DNA of 64,000 nt from Polydactylus sextarius (GCA_016801845.1 CM028918.1:13133001-13197000); one strand, 5' to 3'; positions 26,320 through 39,025 are shown, counted from the stretch's first letter. Numbers and translations: made by a program. The notes: a model not told the origin generated them from the letters alone.

Positions 26320-26590
26320 CAGTCATCCAGTATTAATACAGCAAAATGCAGAGTGAAGAGAACTAGGACTAACATAGAGCCTTGAGGGACACCACATGTC
26401 AGGTCCGTTTTATGAGAGGTCTCACCCACAGCCACAAGAACTGCTCACCAAGTTAAATAAGGCCTGAACCACTCAGGATCTCTGCCAGAGACACCACATC
26501 AGTCTTCAAGTCTGTGCATCTGCAGTCTTAAAGGCTGAGCTCTAAAACATCTAATGTTTCAATAATAGTTTTAAGTTAAACTTGCTCCTA
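26320..26590 (-). mobile_element. L2-type LINE reverse-transcriptase fragment, degenerate
   Basis: Minus-strand translation contains the reverse-transcriptase motif CGVPQGSML at about 26369-26396. Upstream in the sense direction is SGRDPEWFRPYLTW, matching the usual L2 'SG...WF.SYL' block, and earlier still an LDVLELS-like segment corresponding to the 'LLDLSAAFD' block. Downstream of VPQGS it runs on as LVLVLFTLHF and then stops. Frameshifts separate the blocks. Only a few hundred bases survive, without the YADD catalytic motif. Known of the family: L2/CR1-group LINEs are abundant in fish. Confidence 0.75.
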
Positions 26591-26662
26591 TTTAAAAAAA
26601 TAAATGAAATAATGGCCATTTACTTCTAACAATGGATTTCAGGTATTGAAAGTCCTGCCCTG

Positions 26663-26741
26663 GACCTCATTCTACATCTGTGTATTTTATCATGATGGCA
26701 TTTTCCCATCATGATAAAATACTCAGATGTAGAATGAGGTC
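26663..26741. repeat. Near-perfect 36-bp inverted repeat, 7-nt loop
   Basis: Left arm 26663-26698, loop cattttc 26699-26705, right arm 26706-26741. The arms are complementary at 35 of 36 positions. As RNA or single-stranded DNA this would fold into a long hairpin. It sits about 70 bp from the L2 fragment. Confidence 0.93.
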
Positions 26742-28512
26742 TTTATCATTTATCCACCATTCATCCATCATGTCTGATAGACAAGGCATGTCTGAAAAAA
26801 AACACTGGGCTTAGCTGAACAGTTCATAGTCTTGGATCACTGCATGGATTTGAAGAAGTTGGCAGGCAAGTGAACTTTGTTGCAAAATGTTTTGTCAGCA
26901 GGGGAACTGTTGTATAACTGTAAGTGCTTAAGGTATTACAGTCGTTGTGGGGGGTCAAGTTATCAATTAACAAACCTGCACCGATACCCTGCCACCCACA
27001 CATTCATTTAAAATCCCTCTATACCTCTGACTCTGTCAGAAATGCAGGTCCACCGGCTGCTCTGTCATTCAGAGGCTGTGATAGAGAGATTATAAAAGAC
27101 TAACTTTTATGCTTGATGTCCACTGAGAGCACAGCTTTATTCATTTAACCTGACTAAAGAGGAACATTGTTCTCCTGTAATCCAGCTTCAAGATGCAAAT
27201 CATAAGAAAGTACAGAAGAAGAGACTGTTCTGTTTGCTCAAAATCCCCAGACACCTAATTATTTGGCCTGCAAATGTATTGTTTTAAATCTACCACATCC
27301 ATCACCTTTTTTTTTTTTGAAGTTATACAGCTGGTGAGTTATTTCAAGCTGAGCTTTATGTCTTCACCGCCCTGCGTGTCTGTGGCACTTGAGCTGTAAT
27401 ATTAGATTTTGAAGCTGAAAGCTGATGAGACTGAACCAGACGTCCAGACTGCTGGAACGAATGACAGACGCTGGAACAAAGAAAAAGAGAAAGAGAGCTA
27501 CAGACAGACACAGGGAGCAATTGAATTATATATATTTTTTATGTTTGTGTGTGTCTGCATATTCATATATTTCTGTGGTTGCTCAGCCATTTTTTTCACT
27601 GTTATTTTGAGCATTAACTCACCACAAAAGCCACATATTGAAAGGAGAGCCCCCATCAGTTTACAATACAGCTTAACAGAAGGCAAACATTTGTTCCATG
27701 ATTGTTGTTTTGTGACATCATGGAAAGGTCCAGACAATTAGTCTGGAGAGGCCATTAAATTTTGTGCAGAATCAAAAGGAATTATGGTCAAATACTTGTC
27801 AACAGCGGGATTCGCGTACATCTTCACAAACAATTTCAATTGCCTACATGATTTTCTTCTGATTTATCTGTGAGTTCCGTTGCTACCTCAAAGGGAAGAG
27901 ACACAAAATATGCCTTGTATGTGGTTCTGGATGACTAAAAGAGAAAAAGCAATCATACAGCATAATACAAACCAAAAGGGATAAAAGAATATATCTTAGA
28001 AACACAAATTAAAGACATCCTGAGCAGATCTATGATCCCGGTGCACCATCCTGCAGCTTTCATTTTGACCAACAGCTGCTTCTATTAATTTCCCAGACAG
28101 GGTTGAGTAATAGTTGCAGGCAAACATGGATGCTTTTTTCTTTAAGAGATAATGGAAAACATAAAAAAAAAAAATTTCAGAAAATGTAATGAAACAATAT
28201 TTACAAACTGTTAAACAGATCTTATTTACTGATATATAAAGTTAATATAAACTTCAATAAGTAGCACCTTTGTTGAACCATTCAAATTGCTTGTACTCAA
28301 CTGTAGAATGAAGTGACTGGGCTGCACAAATCTTTCTCCAGCAAGTTGATTCCTTTCCCATTGTGTAAACAACAAACCTGTTCTCTGCTTTTTGTTTCTC
28401 TAACAGAACACAGACTATAATCAACTTTGTTTATCCATGCAGGACAAAAACTGAAGACAGGAAAAGTTTTGCAGGCAGAGCTGAGCAGCTGCATGAAAGG
28501 ATGTTTCTCATA
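26742..28512. other. Non-coding stretch
   Basis: AT-rich, with A/T runs; nothing recognised. Confidence 0.5.
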
Positions 28513-28901
28513 TTAAAAGGTGCTGTATGGAAGTTTTCTTTGCAGTGGAGTGTAGTAGTTTCTTGCCGGGAGCAGATGGTAGCGACGGGTGCTTGCCAAC
28601 ATCTTTAACCGTCGCTGTGTTTACATGACATAAGGTTATAATACACCCTTGGAGCAGTGCTACTTTGTCAGGGCAGACCGGATGCTACATTTACTCATTG
28701 CTGGAAGATGGAAAGTTAGCATGCTGGTTAGCATGCTAACTTCACAAGAAGAAAAGAAGTGATAGAAATGGAAGAAAAACAAGAGTTGATGTTGGGTTCT
28801 CTCAAATTTGATGCTACACTTGACTGGCAAGTAAACAGCTGTTGATGGAAATGCTAGCATGGATTAGTAGCATTTGCAAAATTTACAAATAGCACCTTTA
28901 A
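28513..28901. mobile_element. MITE-like element with AAGGTGCT-type terminal repeats
   Basis: The left end reads AAAAGGTGCTGTATGGAAG and the right end, reverse-complemented, reads TTAAAGGTGCTATTTGTAA, giving imperfect inverted termini of about 25 bp. The 389-bp span has no open frame, as expected of a non-autonomous DNA transposon. Similar 'aaaggtgctat.tgtaa' termini are common in fish MITEs. TTAA occurs at both borders, but the target duplication is ambiguous. The body has a small perfect inverted repeat, gttagcatgct/agcatgctaac, at 28715-28740. Confidence 0.5.
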
Positions 28902-31900
28902 ATAAGGCCAGGATACAGTGTCTGCTATGACTAATTATTGAAAATGACTAAGATATGCTTGCTAAATAATCATTGATGATTTCCATAATTTGTACTTTTT
29001 AGAACTTTTAGACTTATAATTACAAATACTTCAAATACCTTATGTGAAGGCACTGGACACCAGGTGTCCAGCATAACCAGTGTTAAGTTTACTGAAGTCA
29101 GATAACTCAGAGTCTGGTTAAACTTTGTTAAACGTAGTCATACCTGCCTCTACAGCCTTTAACAGCTCGAATGAGGTGGTGCCCTCACAGTACCTGATCA
29201 CATTTCTCGCATGCTTCAAGGATCCCAGGTGCTAGCTTACATAAGATGAGTCACTGACACACTGCCTGTTCACCAAACCCAGATATGCCTGGAATGGATT
29301 TTTTAATTAACTTATACAGTCCGTCTTTATTGGCATTGCTCTGCCTCCTTCTGTCTGTCACTGTCTCAGATGAACAGTACAGTACGTCAAGGGTCGACTG
29401 TAGATGAAAAACTTAAAGCAGAAGGAAACAAATGATAAAATGAATATCTTTGAGGTTCTGGACTCCCATTGTATTTGTTTTCTAACTCTTGTCAAGCTGC
29501 TCAGAGTTCAAACACCTGGTTTACCAAAAATATGCATGCCTTTTTACATATTTTTCAGTCTGAGTAGGTTTTTAGGTGACAAAAACTCATATACATGGAC
29601 TTATATACATTCAAGATATAAGTTAAGATAAGGATTGTACTGCCACTATTCTTCAGATTCTACTGAAAGTGTGACAAATTGGACAAAAGTTGAGAGGACT
29701 TTCAAGTTGTGTAATCCATTTATTTAACATTAGATCAAATAAATGTGTATTGAGAAAATATATGCTACTAGGTTCAGGTTCCATTGGGTTGCACATGTAT
29801 CTTTGTGGGTATTTGCTCTAAAAAGGATGTTTTTTTTTTTTTGCGGCTTCAACATGTTAACTATTGGTAATTGGACTTCTCTCCTTTGCTGTCAAACAAA
29901 GGTCTTCTTCTAGCCCATGCATGAAAGCTTAGAAATGCATCACCTGCAAGACATTTATAAAAAAAAAGATACTAATCCAGTGGTGGCACACTAAAGTAGC
30001 CATAAACCATAAGCCATTATCATCCTCTCATTCCAAGGTGATATAAGCAGGTGGAGTGAGTGTCATGTCAATCCTATGCTCCATCAGGCTGTGGCATGTG
30101 TTTTGATAGCCCAGGTCATGCAAATCTGTGTTTTTATGAGGCAGTTTTATCTCTGAGTGTCCTCAGGGCATTTTTACCTCCACCTCCACAGTGTCTTAGT
30201 ACATATAACATTAACCTTGTAGACTGTGGTGGGTCCCTCAGGAGGGAAGCTGTGTTTTTGTTCAACTGCACACATTTACTTTCATTTATTTCTAACCAAT
30301 GCACAATGGTGCTAATTAAAAGCAACTTACAAGACACATTAGTTAGTCACTAATTTCTATCCTTGGCCCCTGATGAGCAGCTGTGTGATTATTATTCTAT
30401 TTCCATGAAGAGGAAGTGTCAGTCATGGGTCACAACTCTGGGATTAACCATATGTTATCTCATTTTTGTTTGATTTATTACATTTGAAGATTTTTTTACT
30501 CCCATATATTTTCCTCCAGCTGACAGTCTGAATTACATAATACACAAAACAGCACAGGACCTGTAACCTTGCTCGCTTGAAGAGCTGTTTGGCTTCCCTG
30601 AATTACGTCGATTCCAGTGGAAACATCCACCCATCAAAGAATTTATCTGAAAAAAAGAAAAAGAGAAAAAAAAAAACATGTAGATTGACTCTTCCAGAAA
30701 GGGGCTGTGGTGGACAAAGGTGGGTTTTGTGTAATGAAAATGGTCCATAAAGGCCCATTGAGGAGCAAAGGAGGGAAATAAATGTGAGCTGATTGAAGAA
30801 GGCGTGTTGTGACGGGATAGAGGATGTGTTTGGAACAGGAGCTCAGCTGTGAGATGGCCGCATGAAAAGTGTTTGTATTCCCAGGAGACCAGTGATGGGA
30901 GACAGAGCTATGCCAAAAATGTCTGTGTAAATATGTGAGTGTGTCTGTGTGCACTGTGTAGGTGTTTGCTGGATTTTACCCCAACCACTCATTAAGCATA
31001 CACAGATGTAACTGTGATTAATATGTACATGTAAGTAATTGAGAGCATTTCTGCTTTGAACTGCTCTGAATGTCTTTGAGCTTGCTCTGTTTAATAATAG
31101 AGAACAGAAGTGTTGTAGCTCATAGGTGTGAATGTGCTTGACTGTGGGTGTGTGCTGTTGTGTTTTCTTTGAGAATTTAGAAAGTTTGAACATGTCCTGC
31201 TTCTTTAAAGTTCCCCTCTCAGGTCTTCTCGTAAGCAAATATATCTTTGTCTTTGAGAATTAGCAATTGTGTTAAATACAGTTTGCTTTTTTTGCTTCCT
31301 TTCTGTATTATTGCTTGGCTACATTTCACGCGCAGTTATAACATGTTGATTAATTATTTACCCACAATTACTTTTAATGTTGTGTATGGTAAAAAGTCTA
31401 ATGTTTATAACCTCACTGTCCTCAGTTCATGGTTTAATAACACAGACTAATGGAGGGTGTGGAGGTGGTGGTGCTATATATACATGACCTGTCACATAAA
31501 ATCAAATTAGGTAAATGCATCTTAAAAATTACTTTAGTGTGTAGTAATTCAATCTTGAACTTCAAAGCTGCTTGTGTTGCCAGTTACTAGTCACAGTTAA
31601 TTTGAAACTATTTTTCTGAAGAAGTAACCTCATGCTGTGAAAGTAAACAGTCTTGACATGGAGAGGTTTGGCTGATTAAAACTATTTGTTTTCGTTAACC
31701 ATGTATATACCAAGACTCTTAACACACAGTTTAAAAAGTTGTTATTTCTAGCACAGACCAAAATTTCTTAACTACCACTACAAACTATTTGTTCAAACAG
31801 AAAGGTGATGAACTCAGAGAGAATTATTATCCAGCTTTATCACTGCTCTGAGGAGTCTTTTCCACAAATTGTTTTGGTTGGTTCTGGTAAAACACACAAA

Positions 31901-31995
31901 CATAAGATACTTTTCTACTAGTAAATATCCTGACATTTCAGTTTTGAGATTATAGTAATGTTTGCTTTTTGAAAAATGTGTTCAGAGTAACTTCA
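28902..31995. other. Non-coding stretch
   Basis: No gene or transposon recognised. A near-palindrome, ctggacac-cag-gtgtccag, lies at 29053-29071. An OCT octamer (ATGCAAAT) lies at 30118-30125. Confidence 0.5.
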
Positions 31996-32263
31996 CCCAG
32001 TTAGGAAAAGTCATTACGGGCCAAATTTGGCCCAATTTTGACAAAGTTTTGGAAGGATGTATAGCCCCTATATATGGCCCAAATTGGGAATGCAAAAAAG
32101 CAGACAAAAGGACAGAAAAACTCATGCAAAAAGAATTATGGAACTCCAAAACATAGCCATAACTGACCCAAAAAGGGTCTAAAAAACCCCACAAAAGCCT
32201 TTACCTTTCTTATTTTTACTTTTTAAGAAGTGTGGTAAACCATAACTATACCATGGTCAAACC
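31996..32263 (+). mobile_element. Unassigned repeat family, copy A
   Basis: Starts CCCAGTTAGG, carries the palindromic block GGGCCAAATTTGGCCC, and ends near ctataccatggtcaaacc. Read in reverse, it aligns along its length with the sequence at 33470-33966: shared blocks include 'tagttatggtt', 'cttaaaaagtaaa', 'acatccttccaaa', 'gggccaaatttggccc' and 'taatga'. No coding capacity, so a non-autonomous element is likely; the superfamily is unknown. Confidence 0.55.
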
Positions 32264-33469
32264 AAAGACCTTCAACCTACTTCCTCTGTGACAAAATGAG
32301 TACAAAAATACCAAATCTGCCAGATTACCAGCAGAATCTTTGCTATCTAAGTCAGCGAGAAGTGATGATGGGATCTATTTTAAGAATAGAATAGAGAATA
32401 TGAATACTGTATGTTATGTAACTACATATACATATGGTACATAAATGAAACACAGACACACCCACGCAGAAAGAAAACTATGTTCTGTGATTGCTGACTG
32501 ATATAACCTAAGCCACAGTTCACCACAGACCAAACACCTCAGGGCCTCGGAAGGATTCCTCCATTCACAAGAATCAGCAGTAGGAAATCAAGTGTTTTCC
32601 AACTGTTTTATTAGCCATGTGAGAGCATCTGTCATCCTCCTCCTGCTGCTGCTCACTGATGAGAAATAAGAGACGTCGAGGTGAGTGGCTGCCCTCCATC
32701 ATCTCAAACGGCTTCAGTTAAACCGTACATCCCAGAGGTGAAACCCAAGTGAGGCTGACAACACTGGCAGGAAATTAATGGAATTCTCAAAAGTTAATGG
32801 CTGCCTTTTACTCAAGTTGAAATTTATACATTTGGCCTGCTACTTCGCTCAGTTCCTGGTTAAAAAATATTGTACATTTATTTAACAATTAAATTACCCA
32901 ATGTTGTATGACATCCTCTGATAAAAACGTATCAATGCCAAACAAAGTTTTGAATGAGTGTTTCCAGTGATGATCAGGCAGCACATAATATCAGCCTACC
33001 ACGTCAACAGCAATTCCCCCCATCAGCTGTGAAGCTCTGTCATTCATACGTGTCGTTCAGTCATCACATCAGGTGGTAGAGGGGTAAGAAGAAAACCACA
33101 ACCATGGTTGAGGTCAAGGGGCTCAGGCATGCAGAGTGCCGGCAGACAGAGCATGACCCTCTTTGGCGGGATGGGACCTAGTTTGACAGGAGACACAACT
33201 CAGGGATGAAGATTGATCACACCCTGGAATAGCAAAGACATTGTTCTAAAAGGCCAATACATGATCTGAGCTCTACATGGCTATTTGTCTTCATTTGTGC
33301 AACAGTTAAGTGTCACATTTTTGCAGCAGCTTAAGTTTTCCACTGAAAGCCAAAGCAGCTGGATGCATATTTTCTAATCACAACCAACTTGAGCATGTGT
33401 TTTTTAGCCATATTAGGCTGCAGCTGGAGGTAGCATAATATCAGTCTTTTTGATGGTCTATCCCAGGTT
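32264..33469. other. Non-coding stretch between two inverted repeat copies
   Basis: Nothing recognised. It would be the spacer of a large inverted-repeat structure formed by copies A and B. Confidence 0.5.
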
Positions 33470-33502
33470 GATCCCAGTTTGACTATGGCGTAGTTATGGT
33501 TA

Positions 33503-33567
33503 ACTACACTACTTAAAAAGTAAAGGAGGAGGTTACTCCTCCTCCTTTACTTTTTAAGTAGTGTAGT
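33503..33567. repeat. Perfect 30-bp inverted repeat, 5-nt loop
   Basis: Left arm 33503-33532 and right arm 33538-33567 are exactly complementary around the loop ttact. Copy A of the host repeat has only one equivalent arm, so the right arm looks like a fold-back duplication of the left. Confidence 0.97.
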
Positions 33568-33693
33568 GAGCAAGGTAAAAGCGTCTGGCTCCACTGTGGG
33601 GATATTGGACTATGGGTGGATTATGGCTGAGTTTTGGCATCCTTTTGATATTTCTTGCACACATTTTGCACACAAAATTTGGACCATATAGGG

Positions 33694-33896
33694 CAGAGGT
33701 GTCAGACTCATTCCACAAAGGGCCGTGTGGCTGCAGGTTTTTGATCCCACTTAGCAGCAGCACACCAGACATGATTCATTTAATTAACTGATCTCAGTCT
33801 TCATACAGTTGATTGGTCAAACTATGTGATCTTAACTGGTTTGAACAAAAACCTGCAGCCACGCGGCCCCATTGTGGAATGAGTTTAACACCTCTG
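33694..33896. mobile_element. hAT-type MITE with 8-bp target-site duplication
   Basis: The element starts CAGAGGTGTCAGACTCATTC and ends with its near-perfect complement (...gaatgagtttaacacctctg). The terminal inverted repeats are about 49 bp with a few mismatches. Flanks are atataggg (33686-33693) and atatagag (33897-33904), an 8-bp duplication with one mismatch. The 8-bp duplication and CAG...CTG ends are hallmarks of the hAT superfamily. At 203 bp with no coding capacity, it needed a transposase supplied elsewhere. Structurally complete. Confidence 0.9.
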
Positions 33897-33966
33897 ATAT
33901 AGAGGCTGTACATCCTTCCAAAGCTTGGGCCAAATTTGGCCCATAATGATTTCACTATCTGGGATC

Positions 33967-35313
33967 ATTTCGGCCTAGAGCACTTGAACACTCTTTACAA
34001 AAACATCGGTTAAGTTGCGGTGTTGCGATGTTGCTACTTGTTAGCGACACAAAGACGTTTTCTTTTGTGCTGCTAAGCAATCTTGCAGATTTCCTTTTCG
34101 AAAAGCACAGTTACAGCAGATGGAGGAAAACGAGACGATCACATTATCAAATGGCTGATTCATTTGACATGTTGTTCCCTTGTACTTTTTATTCCATTTG
34201 TTTCCATTTGTCCCGATGGAGCACTTTGGTGGAAAACATGCTAGGCTGATTGGCAGAACAAAGACTGAACCTCAACCAAACCAGAAAGAAATTGCTTATT
34301 TTGAAACATTGTTGCCTACTTTTATGAGGACAAAGACATGGTAGAAGTGAGTGCATATAATGGATGGATGGAAATCAAACACAGGATCTGTAAAATCTTG
34401 CTCTGTGTGCAGTTATAGTCTTATCATTGTGATTATAACCACATTATGTTGTCAGTAGATTTGCTGTTTTCTACCATCATAGCATAGTTGGCTAAAACGC
34501 TTCACTACATTTGCCCATGCTTAATAAATGCCACAACTGCTGCTCCTAAGCAAAGGCTCCTTTGTTTTCTGAGAAACTCTAACTAAAATCATCATCACAC
34601 CAACATTTTTTTTTTTGCCACGTGTAGACAAAACATATGCACAGTATGACTCATCATCTGTGCAGCACTAATGAAAAACATTAAAGAACTATGTGACGAG
34701 CAAAGTCAGCAAATCTGAAATTCTTGCTGTGGCTGTTTTAATGTGGTAAAAAAGTGTTAATGTTAATGTCAATGCAACATGTTGCACCTGTGAGGATTTG
34801 TGCGAGAAAACCTGAACTTGTGCTTGTTCAGGTGCACGCTGGTGAAACATATTTAACACAAAATGCAATTAAGTTCCTTTTTTTTGTCTGAGTTTGTCAG
34901 ATGAAGACAGACAACCACAAAAAGAGCCACAAGAGATTTCAAATATTCCTGCTCACGCTATTTGACTTGCCTCACAGTCGCTGTAATTGACAGCACTTAG
35001 CTGTTACAACCTCCCTTAATTCTTCGGTGGGTGCACCATCACACAACAAAAATAACAAATACCACATCTGAATTATTGTCTCCTGCCATACTTGTAACTC
35101 TTTTCAGCCCCTTTTGAACAACGACTCATCAAAGACAGTGATCAAAATGTACTGTAAGGCTGAGGTTTGAGGTTTGCACAAAACACAGTATGTGATTCAT
35201 GATGTTGAAAACATAAAAAATTAATCAAATGATTAAAATATTTCCCTCAAATAAACATCTGCCAACCAGACAAGTATCACAAGTTTCATTTAATCTGTAT
35301 TAAAGCAGCTTTA
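33967..35313. other. Non-coding stretch
   Basis: Nothing recognised apart from a short GGAT run near 34361. Confidence 0.5.
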
Positions 35314-36291
35314 CTGTGCGTTCACACTGAAAGCAAACAAGTAGTCGAATATGTTGAAAAAGCTGTCAAAAAATTTTAGATTCACTCAATTTGCTCATGA
35401 CATGATTCAGTTTAGCTTGTGAATTAAACATGTTTCCCTGCCACCAAAAAATGAAATAAAAGAGATCCACAGAGAGATGAAACAAATATTATGTTCAATT
35501 TGTTAACCTGTTGTGCCCTGAGCCCCCGGCACCGGCGGCAAAATGGGTGACATCTGATTTCACAATGCATAAAGCCGCCTCTGCTACATGAACATCGGCA
35601 TGTTTAGTATCCTCAGACACGTCAGAATCTCAGCTAAAAGCTTGTAAACCATTTCTACAACCACTAAACACAGCTAAAGCTACAAACAATTAAAATTAAA
35701 AGTAAACAAACTCCACGAAAAGATGTCAACACAAACCACAATCCCTCATCTCCACATGGCGTGTAGTAAACAAGAAAACAAGCAACGTCCTTGCTGAGAG
35801 CGGAGGTCTTGTAGTTTCACTAAGATCCAACTAAAATTGACTGAACCAGCAGTGATTGAATGTTCAATAACGTTCAAACGATCGATAAACACGATCATAA
35901 TACCTGTCTTACCTTAATTGTCTTGTTTACAAGACAAAATCCACAGCGATAACAGTCTATTAAACAACTGCATCTCCCAGGATGCTTTGTGATCAGTTTC
36001 CAACTAAAAAATAGGCTTTTCCTGGAATGTGATTGGATGACATTATGACATTATCCCTTTCTATGGACTGAATTGCAGTCTTGTTTTAATTATTAATATG
36101 TCTGTTGCAAGTTTAATAACAGCAGCGATAAGCTTTTCGGTCACCATCTCAAGACTGTTTAGGAACTAGGAACTAAAATTGCACAGTTTGTTCTCTCAAA
36201 CCCACCTGACTGGGATGTTGGTAAATTTATACATTCTGAGCGGTTATTGCTGATTTTGGTTGCTCTAGTCGCTTTCGGTGTGAATGCGCAG
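35314..36291. mobile_element. Non-autonomous DNA transposon, ~980 bp
   Basis: Left end TGTGCGTTCACACTGAAAGC and right end (reverse-complemented) TGCGCATTCACACCGAAAGC form terminal inverted repeats matching at 18 of 21 positions when the leading C is included. Flanking trinucleotides are TTA on the left and CTA on the right, compatible with a decayed 3-bp TWA duplication as in PIF/Harbinger elements; that assignment is tentative. No transposase frame remains in the interior, which has balanced GC at 35510-35800 and AT-rich flanks. Confidence 0.55.
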
Positions 36292-39025
36292 CTAGAAAAT
36301 GAACTGGTTTGTTTAGTTACCAGTTAGTAACCAGTGCTTCAACCCAGAACTTGTGCGTTTCAGACATCTTGAGTTGGTGTTTGTGAGTGTTTGAGTAAAT
36401 ATGCCGGAAAGGAAAGAAGTCTGTCAAGCAGAGCAGCTGTTGGAGCATTCAAGTAAACCACCTGTAACTTTATTGCACTATAAATGTATTCATAGTCCTT
36501 CATTTCACACCATAATGCACTTTACTGAAGGCTTCCCTCTGCTGCTACTGCAGAAGAAATCCATGGTATCTTATAAAAGTCTTTATTGCACCCACTCAGG
36601 TCTTGCGTAATTATCCAGCAGCTAAAATGACCCCAGCCACCAATTAGCCCCAGATACCCTGTTACTGGTGTATCCTCAGGTTGTGGACACAGGGTTAAGT
36701 TAGTTTAGATCGTATCGGCGAATAAGGTCTCGGAAGCACAGAAAGAGCAGCATATTTCAGTGGCAGGCTCGGTGCAGATAAAACTAATAACACCAGGCAC
36801 AGGACAAATCACAGCAGCCACCTGATTTGAGCTGCAGACGAGGAAATGCGATGGAATGTGTGCTTTTCAACACTCCCGGTGTGATTTCATCAAAACCAAA
36901 ACAGCTACCAGCGTTCGAGCTCCTTCTGAGTAGCGTTCATGTTCGCTCTTGTTCCCTCTTCACGGCATAACCAAAAAAAGAAAAAACTAAAAAAAAAAAA
37001 CCTGATGATTAATTTAGATGAGAGGATAATGCTGGAAGAATGATAAGACCTTAAAGAATTCTCATGAACACCGTTGCAGAGGTAATGGAATGGATTTCAG
37101 CGGCTAATTAAAGTTCTTTTTTTAATCAAATATTCAGCTAAAAAAGAAGAAATATATTATCTGCTGTATTGCAGCTGGTATTGCTCACACTCCTGAGGGA
37201 TTTACACTCAGAAGAGAAAGAATTTTTACTGTCATACCAAGTTCAAGTTGGTGATTTTATGGTATACTTTGACCAAAGAATATTAAAAAGACGAGTGTAA
37301 CAGAAAACTCCATAATGACAGATACTGAGTGTGTGAGATATTTGGTCAAATCATAAAACATGTCTTTCAGTCACTCCAGCCTGCTCCAGTTTCAGGTGTG
37401 TGAAAGTGTTCAAGAAAAGTTTCTTTAAGCAGAGGCTGAATCGAATCTAGTTGAAGCAGAAGTTTTTGTTGTGGAGGGACAGATAGAGAATGAGATGTCA
37501 CTTGTCTAGTACTCTCCATTGTCTAGATACAACAATGATGGCTGTGAAGAAATACTCCACTCAGAAGCGTGTTGAGATGTTATCCACCCTGTCACATTAT
37601 TTTCAATTTTTGTTTTTCTGAATAATATAAGTATTGCAATTCTTAATTGGCCAGAACATGTTGTACTCACAATTGAATGCTGCAATCAAAGTTAAAATAC
37701 GCTGACAGTTCATGTTGACATTAAAACTTTAACATCAGCATCAGATCGATTCAACACAGATTTGCGTTTACGCTCCAAAGGTCAGCTGTAACTTTCAGTG
37801 ACAATGACCTGATGAGTTTTCCACTCGTCTTCCACCATGAGGGTTGATGTAACGGTGTCCTTTTGCGTCATCTCAGCATGTTTTAATTGTATCCCCCCAC
37901 TAAAAACTTTGTTACGTAAACCCATTTATTACAAGCTGGCAGACGATCTCCTTACAGGAAATCTTTCTCTGTAAATTAACTGGCATATTTATTTTTCACT
38001 CAGAGTTTCCATAGACATTACAGCCATGGTTTAAGATCTTATGATTAGTGTCAAAGTATGGCATGAGCTATCACAGAATTAACAGGAAGCTGCTGCTTCT
38101 GAAGCTTCGCTCTCCTTTAAAGCAGCGGCACTGATCCGTTAGACTGTGAATAACTGGAGGAAATCAAACCCAATAATAACTTTCCACAGTCTTGGAATGC
38201 GATTAAGAAAATAGATTAAATCCATTTTTGGTGGTTTTAATGAATGACTTGCATAACTGTTCTTATTATATCATTTTCCTGGAGTAACCAGGATCCACAA
38301 GCTGTGGCTTCAACCAAAATCTACAACTTGCGTAACTTCTGGCATGTTTCGATTTTTAAGTGGCTGGTTTGCCTTTCAATAACATTATCATACCTTCTGC
38401 TCTATACCTGTCAACCTACTACCAATGATTTACATGTTAGAGAATCACCTTACATCCATCCATAATGTGAACAGCCTGTAGCTTAAAAGCGTCTCCCTGA
38501 GAGAGATTGATTTGTCCAGGATCTATAAGTAATGATCAAATACCAGGTGTAACGACTTGGCCAAATCATCCATTAAATGCAGCATGCTCCATTTAATCTT
38601 CTTCTAGGGATTCAAAATATTACATAAACCAAGTGATTTAAACAGAAGTATTCACACAGTACTGTATGCACACACATGCATATATAACCCTAACAATAAC
38701 TAAACGACTGAGTAAAAAAAATAAAAAAAATAAAACACGTTCATTCATCAGTGGTTAAAAGGTGATTGTTATATAATGCAGTGTGTAAATATTACATAAC
38801 GAGGAATGAATTGAGTCACTGGACACATCCCTGAGATGAACCAGATGCTGGCGGCTCATTTAGTTTTGGGAACACACTGGATTCATTGAGTACTGAGGAG
38901 GTCCCACATATCCATACATTGGATGTTTGTGTGTGTTTGCATGCGTTTGTGTAGTTTACATCTTCAAAGCTGTAATTTATCAAATGTTGCAACTGATTCG
39001 ACTTTGTAGTGAGGTTTTTTGTAAC
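36292..39025. other. Non-coding stretch
   Basis: No gene or transposon recognised. The segment 37010-37300 has a homeodomain core (GGCTAATTAAAG) and a repeat-free texture, but nothing firm. Confidence 0.5.

Larger units (their letters stand above)
33470..33966 (-). mobile_element. Unassigned repeat family, copy B, with two later changes
   Basis: Same family as copy A in the opposite orientation. Its ends are GATCCCAG (33470-33477) and CTGGGATC (33959-33966), an exact 8-bp terminal inverted repeat. Relative to copy A it has gained a perfect fold-back hairpin (33503-33567) and an inserted 203-bp hAT-type MITE (33694-33896). The host element must be older than both. It has no open frame. Confidence 0.55.
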
